Of a DNA stretch of 46,384 nt, positions 18,510 through 28,050 are shown in pieces. The translations under genes and the position numbers were made by a program. A model generated the notes under the pieces. The model was not told the DNA's origin. It worked only from the letters and a program-made list of their open reading frames with translations, and ran no database searches. The DNA comes from Dehalococcoidia bacterium. Its GTDB lineage: Bacteria; Chloroflexota; Dehalococcoidia; Bin125. Every line of letters starts with the position of its first letter. The first letter of the stretch is position 1. The stretch spans positions 1 to 46,384 of the forward strand of contig JAJDXE010000016.1 of NCBI GenBank assembly GCA_022825265.1. The letters are read 5' to 3'.

Positions 18510-19122
18510 CGCGTCCCTCCTGCTCCCAACGTTCAAGGATTGCCTGCACGTAGCGCCAGCTACGCACTCCGTTGGCTACCGATTCAGCGAAGGCGTCGTG
18601 TAACCAGTCCGAGCCATAGCGTGACTCCGCCGCCTTGACCTCCTCAGCCAGGATTGGCGGCAACGGAGTCCCCAATGCACTCTGCCAGATTTCGGGCGCC
18701 GAGCTGTAGACCGGCTCGCGACCGTAGCTGGGCGACGCGACCGGCAGCATCGAAGCCGACTCCAGGGCCCGCCGACCATCGGCGTCGTTGAGCACGATCC
18801 ACTCAGTCCAGACGCCGTCCTCTACCGAACGACCCTGCAACAGTGATCCGCGCTCCACGGCTGTATTGACGCCATCTGAGAACGCCTCGTCCACGTCACG
18901 AGAAGAACACAGAGTCCCTAGTGCCTCGATGAGTGGCCGCGACTCCCGCAGGTCTCGGCGCGAGATTCGACGTGGGTATCTCGGCACGCGAGAAATCGCC
19001 TCAACGGCATAGAGCGTGACGATCAGTTCAGCCGGATCCGACATCGCCGGCACTAGATCGCGTAGCAACGCCTGCGGCAGCGGCGTATGTGGAGCGCCTG
19101 AAGGGAAGCCGTCGAAGCCCAT
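18433..19122 (-). CDS. DnaD-domain replication protein
   Basis: 229 aa. The C-terminal part (residues about 160-205: RYGSDWLHDAFAESVANG, then SWRYVQAILERWEQEG) matches the DnaD/DnaB2 domain consensus that binds DNA and remodels initiation complexes. The N-terminal part resembles a winged-helix-like region. Its ATG overlaps the dnaB stop (TGATG), and its 3' end overlaps the DnaC-like gene by 77 bp in another frame. In Firmicutes DnaD works with DnaI to load the replicative helicase, so an equivalent role is likely here. Confidence 0.8.
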   Translation of the reverse strand: MGFDGFPSGAPHTPLPQALLRDLVPAMSDPAELIVTLYAVEAISRVPRYPRRISRRDLRESRPLIEALGTLCSSRDVDEAFSDGVNTAVERGSLLQGRSVEDGVWTEWIVLNDADGRRALESASMLPVASPSYGREPVYSSAPEIWQSALGTPLPPILAEEVKAAESRYGSDWLHDAFAESVANGVRSWRYVQAILERWEQEGRDEGDATARPAAGGFETSRYRHLFRE

Positions 19123-20609
19123 CAGAACTCATCCGCTCCCGGCTCAGGCTGCGCGTAGAAGTCTTCGAAACGAGCAACCGTCGGCACGAACCGCACATCG
19201 ACCCGGCCGACCGCCCCATGCCGGTGCTTGGCCACGAGTAGCTGTGCCACCTCATGCCGGCCGCTATGCGACGCGTCCGCAACCAGATCATCCTGGTAGT
19301 CCTCGCGGTCATACATGTCTTCGCGATAGATGAACACCACTACGTCCGCGTCCTGCTCGATCGAGCCGCTCTCACGTAAATCCGAGAGCTGAGGCACCGG
19401 CGGATGCCGACGCTCAACTGCGCGAGACAGCTGGGACAATGCCAGAATCGGGATTTGCAACTCCCGGGCGATTTCCTTGAGCGTTCGTGAGATTAGCGAG
19501 ATCTCGCTCACGCGGTTCGTATCCGCCGGCGCCCGTGAAAATCCGTGTACGAGCTGGATATGGTCGACGATAATCAAGCCCAGACCGCTCTGGCCGCTCC
19601 CGCGCCGGTGGGCCTGCTCCTGCAGCCTCGTGTGCAGATTGCGCGATTTGGCTCGAATCTCCGCCAGCGTCTGCCCAGCCGTGTCGTCGATGTGGATCTC
19701 CGCTCGGCTCAGTAGTCCGATTGCTCTGGAAATCCTGCCCTCTTGCTCCTCCGTATGTCGACCAACTCGAAGGCGCGCCTGCTCCACTCCTGACTCGGCC
19801 GACACCAGTCGGCCCGCAACCTGTTCGGCCGACATCTCCAGAGAAAAAATCGCGACTGGCAGTTCCTGACCGATTGCCGCGTTCCGCGCCATTGTCAGGG
19901 CCAGCGCCGACTTTCCCACGGACGGCCGCGCAGCCAGCACAACCAAGTCCGAGGCATGCATCCCGTCGTTCAGCAGTGAATCCAGGTCCTGGAATCCTGT
20001 GCGTGTCGGACCCTGGACACCGTCGTCCGCCTCACTTCCGTCGCTGAGAACGTCGCCCAGCAGGTCCTGCAACAGGCGAAAGTCCTGTCGACGATCAGCG
20101 CCGCGAATCCCGTAGAGCAGCTCTACTGCCTGGGTCAGGGACTCGCCTACGTTCGGATCGGCCTGATACGCGAGCTCGCCGATTTCTCCGGCGGCGCGAA
20201 TCATGTCGCGGTACGTCGCAGCACGCTGAACCAGCCGTGCGTAGTGCTCCGCGCCGACCGTCGCCGGTAGTTCGTAGACCAACTGGTTCAGATAGGCCTG
20301 GCCGCCCGCCTCCTGCAGCCGCCCTTGCGTCGAGAGTTCCGCCGCGATCGTGATCTGGTCAATCGCCTCGTAGCGATCGAACACGGCCAGCACCGCGGCG
20401 AAGATCGCCTTATGCCTTGGGTCCATGAAGTCGCTGGGCTCGAGCATCCCCGCCAGGCGCTCGTAGACACCCTGTTCGGCGAGGATCGCGCCCAGCACCG
20501 ATTCTTCGGCCGCCTGATCCTGCGGCACACCGCGCGGTACGGAGCGGCCACGGCCATTCTGGCCGTACTCCTCGGCAAGTTCGTCATAGGTCGGATCGCT
20601 AGAGACCAC
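19122..20609 (-). CDS. dnaB: Replicative DNA helicase DnaB
   Basis: 495 aa hexameric fork helicase. N-terminal domain begins VPQDQAAEESVLGAIL; a linker and RecA-like domain follow with TGFQDLDSLLNDG, Walker A ARPSVGKSAL, IFSLEMS, Walker B LIIVDHIQL (usually VDYLQL) and SDLRESGSIEQDAD. GTG at 20609 is preferred because AGGAGGG lies five nt upstream; an ATG at 20624 lacks a Shine-Dalgarno. It follows rplI by 39 bp, a common bacterial pairing. Confidence 0.97.
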   Translation of the reverse strand: MVSSDPTYDELAEEYGQNGRGRSVPRGVPQDQAAEESVLGAILAEQGVYERLAGMLEPSDFMDPRHKAIFAAVLAVFDRYEAIDQITIAAELSTQGRLQEAGGQAYLNQLVYELPATVGAEHYARLVQRAATYRDMIRAAGEIGELAYQADPNVGESLTQAVELLYGIRGADRRQDFRLLQDLLGDVLSDGSEADDGVQGPTRTGFQDLDSLLNDGMHASDLVVLAARPSVGKSALALTMARNAAIGQELPVAIFSLEMSAEQVAGRLVSAESGVEQARLRVGRHTEEQEGRISRAIGLLSRAEIHIDDTAGQTLAEIRAKSRNLHTRLQEQAHRRGSGQSGLGLIIVDHIQLVHGFSRAPADTNRVSEISLISRTLKEIARELQIPILALSQLSRAVERRHPPVPQLSDLRESGSIEQDADVVVFIYREDMYDREDYQDDLVADASHSGRHEVAQLLVAKHRHGAVGRVDVRFVPTVARFEDFYAQPEPGADEF

Positions 20610-20648
20610 GGCCGCCCTCCTCATGGAGAGCAGCCCAGGGCGCAGAAG

Positions 20649-21224
20649 CTACGCTTCGACGGCTTCTGCCTCCTCGGCCTCCTCCGCCTCCTCGGTAGCA
20701 CCGTCTGCTTCGGCTTCGTCCACTTCCGCGATGACTTCCTGGAAGCTCAGGTCGACGCTGTCCGCATCTGGCTCGACGGTTACTGACACCTGAGCCGACA
20801 CGTTGCGAGTCAGCCGCACACGCACTTCCTCGGTCCCCAACGAGCGCAACGACTGCGCCAGCAGCACCTGTCGGTGCTCGATGGTGGCGCCCGGCACCGA
20901 CTCCGAGGCGATCTCCGTCAGGCGCTCGGCGATATCGCGGGCCGTGATCGAACCGAACAACCTGCCCTGCTCGCCGACCCGCGCCTGGAACGTCATCTCG
21001 GCTCCGGCAATCGCCAGCGCTACCGGGCTTGCCTCGCCGTCGAGCTTCTCCTGGCGAATGGCATCTGCCTGGGCCAAGCGCTCCGCCCGCACCATGTTGT
21101 TGCGCGTCGTTGGACCGGCCAAACCGCGCGGCAGCAAGTAGTTGCGCGCGAACCCGTTCTTGACCTCTTTGACTTCCCCGACCAATGCGGTCCCCTCGAC
21201 CTCTTCGAAGAACACGACCTTCAT
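20649..21224 (-). CDS. rplI: 50S ribosomal protein L9 with acidic tail
   Basis: 191 aa, about 40 longer than usual. The N-terminal L9 domain (VGEVKEVKNGFARNYLLPRG) and the C-terminal domain (LFGSITARDIAE) are normal. The final 25 residues are Glu/Ala-only repeats of EEAEEAEEAEA type, from a GCCTCCTCG-like repeat in the DNA. First gene of the rplI-dnaB-dnaD-dnaC cassette. Confidence 0.96.
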   Translation of the reverse strand: MKVVFFEEVEGTALVGEVKEVKNGFARNYLLPRGLAGPTTRNNMVRAERLAQADAIRQEKLDGEASPVALAIAGAEMTFQARVGEQGRLFGSITARDIAERLTEIASESVPGATIEHRQVLLAQSLRSLGTEEVRVRLTRNVSAQVSVTVEPDADSVDLSFQEVIAEVDEAEADGATEEAEEAEEAEAVEA

Positions 21225-21261
21225 CAGCTTGCTCCGCTCGATCCGTCAGACATACCCAGTA

Positions 21262-21290
21262 ACCATACTGATACATGACCAACGACCCAA
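21262..21290 (-). promoter_or_regulatory. Candidate promoter of the rplI-dnaB cassette
   Basis: TTGGGT (21290-21285), 17 bp, TATGGT (21267-21262), 38 bp before the rplI ATG, in the AT-richer 118-bp spacer after dnaE. Moderate consensus match; prediction only. Confidence 0.35.
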
Positions 21291-21342
21291 CACATATCGC
21301 TACAAACGCACGCGCGTTCATAGTAGAACGTGGATCAGACAT

Positions 21343-24300
21343 TTACAAGCCGGCCGCGCTGTCGCTGGTTTGAACGGTGTCATCAGGCGCTTGCGCGATG
21401 TTGACGCTGCCCCGGTCGCCAAGTGTCTTCGACACCATCTGGACAACCTGATCGTTCGCCTGTAATCGCCAATCATCTGCGCAGACCATCACCTCGACTC
21501 GTTCTCCGTGACGAATCCGCAGATACACGCGAGCATCGCCAGCGTGCATCAGTTTCATCGACTTCAATCCGCCTTCGAGTTGATCCATCAACAGAACGTC
21601 GGCCTCTTCATCTCCCGACTCGTCGATCGTGATCCACAGTGCAGCGCCAGCAGCAGGAACAGGTGGCGGAGCCGCTGGGGCAGGTGTCGCCGCGGATAGG
21701 GTTTCGAGTGACACATCCTCCTGAGGCCTCGATAGATCGAGTGGCTCCCGCGGCTTCTCCATCCAGGGCGGAGGCGGCGCTTGTCTGATCGGAGGCACCA
21801 CGACCGTGCCGCTGCCGCCCAGGGGTTGAGGACCTGCCGTTGTTGGCGCTGTCTGACTGGACGCTGTTTGCTCGGTCCAAGGCTCAACCGATTGCACTGC
21901 CAGCGTCAGCCGATCCATCCGCGTACGGATGCTGACCGTCGTCACCACGATCTGATTCGGCTCCCAGAGTCGTTTCGTCGTCGCCCACTGATCTGGCCAG
22001 ACCGTCACTTCCGCTGTTCCCGAGAGGTCTTCCAGCATCACCGCGGCAAACGGATCGCCTTTGCGTGTGGTCAGTTGACGCACGCTGTTGACCAGACCGG
22101 CCACTGTCTGCGTGTTGCCGGACATGTCTTCGGTCAGCTCGGACAACTGCGCATCCACGCGGCCTTGCAGCGCGCGGGTTGCCGCCTGGAGCGGGTGCTC
22201 CGACACATACGCCCCCAGCAGCTCTCGCTCCCAGTTGAGCTGCTCGTGGTGGGTCGCCTCCATCCCCTCCTCAAGTTCGAATGTCGGGGTCGGCGTCTCG
22301 ACCTCCGTCCCAAAGAGATCGAACATCGAGGTCTGCCCGCTGTCGCGTAGCTCCTGCGCTCGGCGGGCACGCTTGATAATGTCCTCGGCTACCGCCACCA
22401 TCGCCCCACGAGACTCGATGGCGTCGAACGCGCCCGCCTTGGCCATCGCTTCCAGCGCTCTCCGATTCATCGACTTCGAGTCCAGGCGCTCGGCGAGATC
22501 GCTGGCGCTCTGGATCGGACCGTTCTGCTTGCGTTCCTCTATCAACGGTTCGACGGCCGCGCGACCGACGCTCTTGATCGTGCCGAGACCAAAGCGAATT
22601 GCGCTGCGTCCGTCGGCCATCTTCTCCAGTGTGAACGTGGCTTCGGAGCGATTCACGTCGGGCAACAACAGCGGTATGCCCAGCTTGCCGCACTCGGCCG
22701 CTGCCTCTCGCACTCGATCCCCATTGCCTGCCGCGGCTCGCAGCACTGCCGCCATGTACGGCGCCGGGTAGTTCGCCTTGAACCAGGCCGTCTGATAGGC
22801 GATCGCCGCGTAGGACACGGCGTGCGCCTTATTGAATGCGTAACCAGCGAACGGCTCGATCAGCTCAAAGATCGTCTCCGCATCGCGCTCGGTATAGCCG
22901 TTGGCCAGCGCACCCTGGAGAAAGTTGCCGCGCTCTCCGACCATCACCGAGGCGATCTTCTTGCCCATCGCCTTGCGCATGATGTCCGCCTGACCCAGCG
23001 TGTAGCCGGCGAACTTTCGGGCGATATGCAACACCTGATCCTGGTAGACGATGACCCCGTATGTCTCGTCCAGGATCTCGCCCAGATCGTTATGTGGATG
23101 AGTGACTTCGATCCGTCCGTGCTTGCTCTCAATGAAGCGCGGGATGTGTTCCATCGGACCCGGTCGGTAGAGCGCCAACAGTGCCGCCAGATCACGGATC
23201 GAGGTCGGTTTCAGGTCTTCCACGACTCGTCGCATCCCGCCGGATTCAAGCTGGAACACGCCGAACGTGTCGCCGGTGCCCAGCCGTTCGTAAGTCTTGG
23301 GATCCCCATCAGGCAAGTTCAGGTAGTCGACCTCAACGCCCTCATGCTCCTTCACCAGCGCAACCGCCTCCTCGAGGATGGTCAGGTTCGTCAGGCCGAG
23401 AAAATCCATCTTCAGCAGGCCGACCGCCGCCACCTCGTTCATTCCCCATTGGGTCATCGGAATCCAGCCCTCTTCCGACGACTCATTCACCGGACGCCGC
23501 AGCGGCACATTCTCGGCCAGAGGCTCCTGCGAAATCACCACACCCGCCGCATGCGTCGACGTGTTTCGCACCACGCCGTTGAGCCGCTGGGCGTAGGACA
23601 ACAACTCGGCGACCGTTGGATCGCCCTGCTGTGCCTGTTGCATGTCCTGCGACTGCGCGATCGCATCCTCAACCGAAATGTTGAGCTGATTCGGCACCAT
23701 CCGCGCCACGCGATCGGTATCGCCCAGCGGGACGCCCAGTGCTCGCCCCGAGTCTCGGATCGCCGCCTTCGCGCCCAGCGTGCCGAACGTGATGATCTGC
23801 GCCACCCGATCCCGACCGTACTTCTCGGCCACGTACCGAATCACTTCATCCCGCCGGTTGTCGGCGAAATCCATATCGATGTCGGGCATTTCGCGGCGCT
23901 CGAGGTTGAGGAAGCGCTCAAAGACCAGGTCGTGCGCCATCGGATCGATGTCGGTGATTTCAAGGCAGTACAGCACCAGACTCGCCGCAGCCGAGCCACG
24001 CACCGCCCGCGCAATCCCCCGGTCGCGGGCGAAGTGTGCAAAGTCCATCACGATCAGGAAGTACTCGGCAAAGCCGGTCTCCTCGATCACATGCAGCTCA
24101 TAGGCCAATCGGTCCAGATGACTCTGCGGCGGCTCGCCGTACCGCTGCTCCAGGCCGCGATACGCAATCTCCGTCAGATGCTCGAGCGCAGTCTTGCCCG
24201 CAGGGATATCGGGCTGGGGCAGCCGCAGACGGTCAAAGTCCAGTTTGACGTCGCAGCGCTCCGCCACGAGCTGCGTGTTGGTTACGGCCTCCGGCAGGTC

Positions 24301-25068
24301 GCTGAAGTTGTCGAGCATGTACTCCTCCGACGTGAGGTAAAAGTCCTCACCGTCGAAGCGGAACCGTTTTTCGTCCGTCCGAACTGCGTTCGTACCGATG
24401 CACAGCAGCAGGTCATGGGCGTCGTGATCACCCGGCTCGCAATAGTGAGCATCCTGCGTCGCGACCAGCGGAACGCCCAACTCCCGCGCCATCGACACTG
24501 TGTGCCTCAGTTGAGGCTCAAACTGTTCAAGTTCGTCGTGCCGCTGAATCTCGAAGTAGTAACGGTCGTCGAAGACCTCGCGGTACCAGTCCACCACCCG
24601 GTGCGCCTCGGCCAGGTCATCGCGTTGCAGCGCTCGCTGCAACTCCGAGGACGGACAACCCGATAGGACGATGATCCCCTCCGAGTAAGCCGCCAGCAGC
24701 TCACGGTCGACCCGTGGTCGGTAGTAGAAGCCCTCAAGATGCGCTCGCGTCGAGAGCTGGATCAAGTTGCGCCAGCCAACCTCGTTTTGGGCCAGCAACA
24801 CCAGGTGAAACGAGTTCGACGCCGCCTCGCGCCCATCCGATCGGTCGGTCCGGCCACCGGGAGCTACATAGGTCTCCATCCCCAGAACGGGCCGAATGCC
24901 CTCACGCTCACATGCCTGATAGAACTCAATCGCCCCATACAGGTTTCCATGATCCGTGATCGCCAGAGATTCCTGGCCCAACGACTTCGCCCGAGCCGCC
25001 AACGCCGAAATCTTCGACAGCCCGTCCAACTCTGAGTACTCGGTATGCGTATGTAGATGCGCAAACAT
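21343..25068 (-). CDS. dnaE: DNA polymerase III alpha subunit
   Basis: 1241 aa replicative polymerase of the DnaE type. The N-terminal PHP domain starts HLHTHTEYSELDG and keeps ITDHG and ATQDAHY, so a metal-dependent proofreading site may persist. The catalytic aspartates D396, D398 and D400 are in MPDIDMDF. The family segment GRGSAAGS reads VRGSAAAS. Later come the helix-hairpin-helix region and an OB fold (TVAGLVNSVRQL, KGDPFAAVMLED), then a Pro/Ala-rich linker and a tail domain. It stands between lysC (155 bp) and rplI. Confidence 0.97.
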   Translation of the reverse strand: MFAHLHTHTEYSELDGLSKISALAARAKSLGQESLAITDHGNLYGAIEFYQACEREGIRPVLGMETYVAPGGRTDRSDGREAASNSFHLVLLAQNEVGWRNLIQLSTRAHLEGFYYRPRVDRELLAAYSEGIIVLSGCPSSELQRALQRDDLAEAHRVVDWYREVFDDRYYFEIQRHDELEQFEPQLRHTVSMARELGVPLVATQDAHYCEPGDHDAHDLLLCIGTNAVRTDEKRFRFDGEDFYLTSEEYMLDNFSDLPEAVTNTQLVAERCDVKLDFDRLRLPQPDIPAGKTALEHLTEIAYRGLEQRYGEPPQSHLDRLAYELHVIEETGFAEYFLIVMDFAHFARDRGIARAVRGSAAASLVLYCLEITDIDPMAHDLVFERFLNLERREMPDIDMDFADNRRDEVIRYVAEKYGRDRVAQIITFGTLGAKAAIRDSGRALGVPLGDTDRVARMVPNQLNISVEDAIAQSQDMQQAQQGDPTVAELLSYAQRLNGVVRNTSTHAAGVVISQEPLAENVPLRRPVNESSEEGWIPMTQWGMNEVAAVGLLKMDFLGLTNLTILEEAVALVKEHEGVEVDYLNLPDGDPKTYERLGTGDTFGVFQLESGGMRRVVEDLKPTSIRDLAALLALYRPGPMEHIPRFIESKHGRIEVTHPHNDLGEILDETYGVIVYQDQVLHIARKFAGYTLGQADIMRKAMGKKIASVMVGERGNFLQGALANGYTERDAETIFELIEPFAGYAFNKAHAVSYAAIAYQTAWFKANYPAPYMAAVLRAAAGNGDRVREAAAECGKLGIPLLLPDVNRSEATFTLEKMADGRSAIRFGLGTIKSVGRAAVEPLIEERKQNGPIQSASDLAERLDSKSMNRRALEAMAKAGAFDAIESRGAMVAVAEDIIKRARRAQELRDSGQTSMFDLFGTEVETPTPTFELEEGMEATHHEQLNWERELLGAYVSEHPLQAATRALQGRVDAQLSELTEDMSGNTQTVAGLVNSVRQLTTRKGDPFAAVMLEDLSGTAEVTVWPDQWATTKRLWEPNQIVVTTVSIRTRMDRLTLAVQSVEPWTEQTASSQTAPTTAGPQPLGGSGTVVVPPIRQAPPPPWMEKPREPLDLSRPQEDVSLETLSAATPAPAAPPPVPAAGAALWITIDESGDEEADVLLMDQLEGGLKSMKLMHAGDARVYLRIRHGERVEVMVCADDWRLQANDQVVQMVSKTLGDRGSVNIAQAPDDTVQTSDSAAGL

Positions 25069-25223
25069 CGGAGTAGGCGGCTCCCATCAAATCATCGCAC
25101 GTTGGACTTGAAAATGATCCGACATTGCGGGGACCGGCGAAACGAGTCCAGCTCAGTTTCGTGGGCAGCGCGTGGGAGCTAGGTGGACGATTCGTGGGCA
25201 ACCAACACTTCCTGTGGAAACGC

Positions 25224-26450
25224 TTATATCTCCTCATCCAACCGAAACGCCGAGTGCAGCACCCGCACCGCCTCTTCACCGCGATCTGCGCTCACCAGGC
25301 ACGTAATCCGAATCTCCGACGTGGTGATCAGCTCGATGTTGATCCCCGCCTCCGACAGCGAACGGAACATGGTCGCTGCATAGCCGGGCCCGGACTGCAT
25401 CCCGGTGCCAATCAGCGACACCTTGACCATGTCGTGATTGAAGAGCACGTCAGCGGCTCCCAGGTCGGAGGCGAGCGGCCTGCTGATTTCTTGTGTCCGC
25501 TCCCAGTCGTCCTTGGTAACCGTGAAGGTCAGGTCGGTCAGTTGCAGCTCTGAGGCGTTCTGGACGATGGTGTCGACCGAAATGCCGGCGTCGGCCAGCG
25601 GGCCGAACAGCTGCGACGCAATACCCGGTCGGTCGGGGATATGGCGCAAGGTGACAGACGCCACGTCGCGGTCCAGCGCGATCGTGCGAACTCGATTCTC
25701 TGGCTCCATTTCGACCTTCCCTCGTATCAGCGTCCCGCCTCCCGAGCCGAACTCGGCCTGCGACGACGCCACCAAAATCGGAATCTCGTAGAGCAATCCC
25801 AACTCAACCGCTCGCGGATGCATCACCCCGGCGCCTTGCTGCGCGGCCTCCAGCATCTCCTCGGAGGCGATGTCCTTCAGACATCGAGCCTTGGGCTCGA
25901 TCCGAGGATCAGTGGTGTAGATGCCCTGAACGTCGGTATAGATCTCAACTTGTCTCGCTCGCAAGGCCGCGCCCAGCGCAACCGCAGATGTGTCAGACCC
26001 TCCGCGACCCAGTGTGGCGTAGTCCCCCTGCGGACTCTGCCCCTGGAAGCCGGCCACGACGACAACGTGACCCTCGGAGAACTCCTCCTCCATCCGCCAG
26101 GTATCAATCCCACGGATGCGCGCTCGGCCGAAGGTGTCGTCGGTGAAGACTCCGGCCTGCGCGCCGGTCAGTGCGACCGCCGGACAACCCATCTCAACCA
26201 GCGCCATGGTCAGGAGTGCGCTGGAGACCATCTCGCCGGTCGCCATGAGCAGGTCGGTCTCCCGACGCGGTGGCCTTGGATTCACCTCGCGGGCGAGCGA
26301 GAGCAGTTCATCCGTGGTCTTGCCCATCGCCGAGACGACGACGGCGATCTGCTCACCCTCGGCTGCACGCGCCGCCACGCGGCGCGCAACGTTTCGTAGC
26401 CGCTCGACTGAACCGACCGACGTCCCGCCAAATTTCTGAACAACCGTCAC
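25224..26450 (-). CDS. lysC: Aspartate kinase
   Basis: 408 aa. Phosphorylates aspartate as the entry step to lysine, threonine and methionine. VQKFGGTSVGS starts the kinase domain, with LGRGGSDTSAVAL and IYTDVQGIYTTDPR, and two ACT domains fill the last 150 residues (RPGIASQLFGPLADAGI and SGPGYAATMFRSLSEAGI), so end-product feedback is expected. ATGA overlap with thrB upstream. Confidence 0.97.
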   Translation of the reverse strand: MTVVQKFGGTSVGSVERLRNVARRVAARAAEGEQIAVVVSAMGKTTDELLSLAREVNPRPPRRETDLLMATGEMVSSALLTMALVEMGCPAVALTGAQAGVFTDDTFGRARIRGIDTWRMEEEFSEGHVVVVAGFQGQSPQGDYATLGRGGSDTSAVALGAALRARQVEIYTDVQGIYTTDPRIEPKARCLKDIASEEMLEAAQQGAGVMHPRAVELGLLYEIPILVASSQAEFGSGGGTLIRGKVEMEPENRVRTIALDRDVASVTLRHIPDRPGIASQLFGPLADAGISVDTIVQNASELQLTDLTFTVTKDDWERTQEISRPLASDLGAADVLFNHDMVKVSLIGTGMQSGPGYAATMFRSLSEAGINIELITTSEIRITCLVSADRGEEAVRVLHSAFRLDEEI

Positions 26451-27373
26451 AGAATCTGCGCCCCGCTCGAATCGATCTCGGTCACAAACGCCTGACCGGA
26501 AATTCCTCGCGCCTCGGCTGCCGACACCCAGGCCTGGCGCACATCTTCGGCCCGCTCCTCGTTCGACAGTGCCATCAACGTCGAGCCCCCGCCCGACAGG
26601 TAAGCCGCATAGGCGCCTGCAGACTCCGCCGCTTCGAAGAGCTCAAACATCGTCGGAAACAGCTTGGATCGCGGAATCTGGTGCAATCGGTCATCCACCG
26701 CCGTCTTCATCGCATCCCATGAGCCTGTCGTTAGGGCAGCAACCAACAGCGCCGAGCGACACGAATTATGCACCGCGTCTTTGCGTGACAGCTTTGAGGG
26801 CAGCAGCGCGCGGCCCTTCTTGGTCGACATGTTGAAGCTCGGTGTGAAGCCGACGAACCGCAATCCGTCTGCGATCGGCAGTTCCACGCGAGTCACATCC
26901 GGGCCATCCATCGCCACAATCTGGCAACCGCCAAACAGAGCAGGCGCCATGTTGTCAGCGTGACCCTCTAGATCCGAGCCAATCTCCAGGATCCGGTGTT
27001 CAGACAACCGAGAGCCAAGTAAGGCGTTCGCCGCCACCAATCCTGCGCCTCGGCAGGCCGCACTGGCACCCAGCCCACGTCCCAGGGGGATTTCGGATTC
27101 GATTGAGATGTCGAGGTCCTCAGAGTCCGGACGCGCTAGGCCTAACTCCCGATACACCTCTCGGACCGCTTTGCGCACATGCCGCGTCATCGGCGATCGT
27201 TCGCCCTCATTGCCAGAGGCAATCGAGACCGTCGCCGTCACGTAGCGCTGCAGAGCCACGCCTGCGGCGTCGAAACCAGTTCCGAGATTGGCGGATGTAG
27301 CGGGTACGCGAACGGTGATCGGGCCCAGTGGCTCAATCGCTTCACTATGTCCCGACCAGGCCTCAGTTGTCAT
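26447..27373 (-). CDS. thrB: Homoserine kinase
   Basis: 308 aa GHMP-family kinase making O-phosphohomoserine for ThrC. VPATSANLGTGFDAAG opens the fold; the ATP loop is EIPLGRGLGASAAC, and the C-terminal motif is AYLSGGGSTLMAL. Overlaps lysC by 4 bp and lies 11 bp after tmk. Its product is used by thrC, which is in a different operon about 17 kb away in this window. Confidence 0.96.
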   Translation of the reverse strand: MTTEAWSGHSEAIEPLGPITVRVPATSANLGTGFDAAGVALQRYVTATVSIASGNEGERSPMTRHVRKAVREVYRELGLARPDSEDLDISIESEIPLGRGLGASAACRGAGLVAANALLGSRLSEHRILEIGSDLEGHADNMAPALFGGCQIVAMDGPDVTRVELPIADGLRFVGFTPSFNMSTKKGRALLPSKLSRKDAVHNSCRSALLVAALTTGSWDAMKTAVDDRLHQIPRSKLFPTMFELFEAAESAGAYAAYLSGGGSTLMALSNEERAEDVRQAWVSAAEARGISGQAFVTEIDSSGAQIL

Positions 27374-27384
27374 CGCGCAACATT

Positions 27385-28050
27385 CTATGTGCCGCTGCTA
27401 CGTGCTTCCAACCAGTCGTTCACAGTCGTGAGCGCATTCAGCAACACACTCGATGCGTCCAGCGAGGCATCGATCACCACAATGCGCTCGCCATGCTCCA
27501 AGGCCAGAGCGCGAAAGCCGGCATTGACCCTCATGTGAAACGCCAGGTCCGCATCGCCGATTCGGTCGCCGTCCGACGAGCGGGTCCTCGTCCGCGCCAG
27601 ACCGACCTCAGCAGGGACATCCAACAGCAACGTCAAATCAGGAATCAGACCTTGCGTGGCCTCGTCACTCAGCCGACGCAGCCGCTCAAGATCCAGCCCT
27701 CGCCCATAACCTTGATACGCCAGTGTCGAGTCACTGAACCGGTCGCTAAAGACCAGCTCGCCATTGGCGATCGCAGGCCGCAGGACATCATGCACATGCG
27801 AGGCACGAGCCGCTAGGAAGAGCCATGTCTCGTCCCAGTCGCCCATTTCGAGTTCTGGATCCAGAACCAGCGCCCGCAACCGGGTTCCGAGCGATGTTCC
27901 TCCTGGTTCAAAAGTCAGACGAACCGAGCGGCCTGACTGGCGCAGACACTCTGCCAGCGACTTCGCAAGCGTGGTCTTGCCTGCGCCATCACCGCCTTCG
28001 ACGGTGATAAACGCGCCTTGTTCTCCTGCCGCGTCAGCCTCAGCCGGCAT
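27385..28050 (-). CDS. tmk: Thymidylate kinase
   Basis: 221 aa. Phosphorylates dTMP to dTDP. P-loop FITVEGGDGAGKTT, the EPGGTSLG motif, DRFSDSTLAYQGYGRG and the lid region RTRSSDGDRI are present. Start ATG 28050 puts about 12 residues before the P-loop strand; an upstream GTG at 28083 is possible. Overlaps the R3H ATPase gene by 11 bp and precedes thrB. Confidence 0.94.
   Translation of the reverse strand: MPAEADAAGEQGAFITVEGGDGAGKTTLAKSLAECLRQSGRSVRLTFEPGGTSLGTRLRALVLDPELEMGDWDETWLFLAARASHVHDVLRPAIANGELVFSDRFSDSTLAYQGYGRGLDLERLRRLSDEATQGLIPDLTLLLDVPAEVGLARTRTRSSDGDRIGDADLAFHMRVNAGFRALALEHGERIVVIDASLDASSVLLNALTTVNDWLEARSSGT

Noticed and set aside
22822..24666. 614-aa open frame on the plus strand opposite dnaE
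   Set aside because: Shadow of the dnaE coding strand; the product is Arg/His/Gln-rich with no domain, and dnaE is unambiguous.
25069..25223. Regulatory element in the dnaE-lysC spacer
   Set aside because: A 10-bp direct repeat (TTCGTGGGCA) and a weak TTGGTT/TAGCTC pair are present, but neither is convincing.
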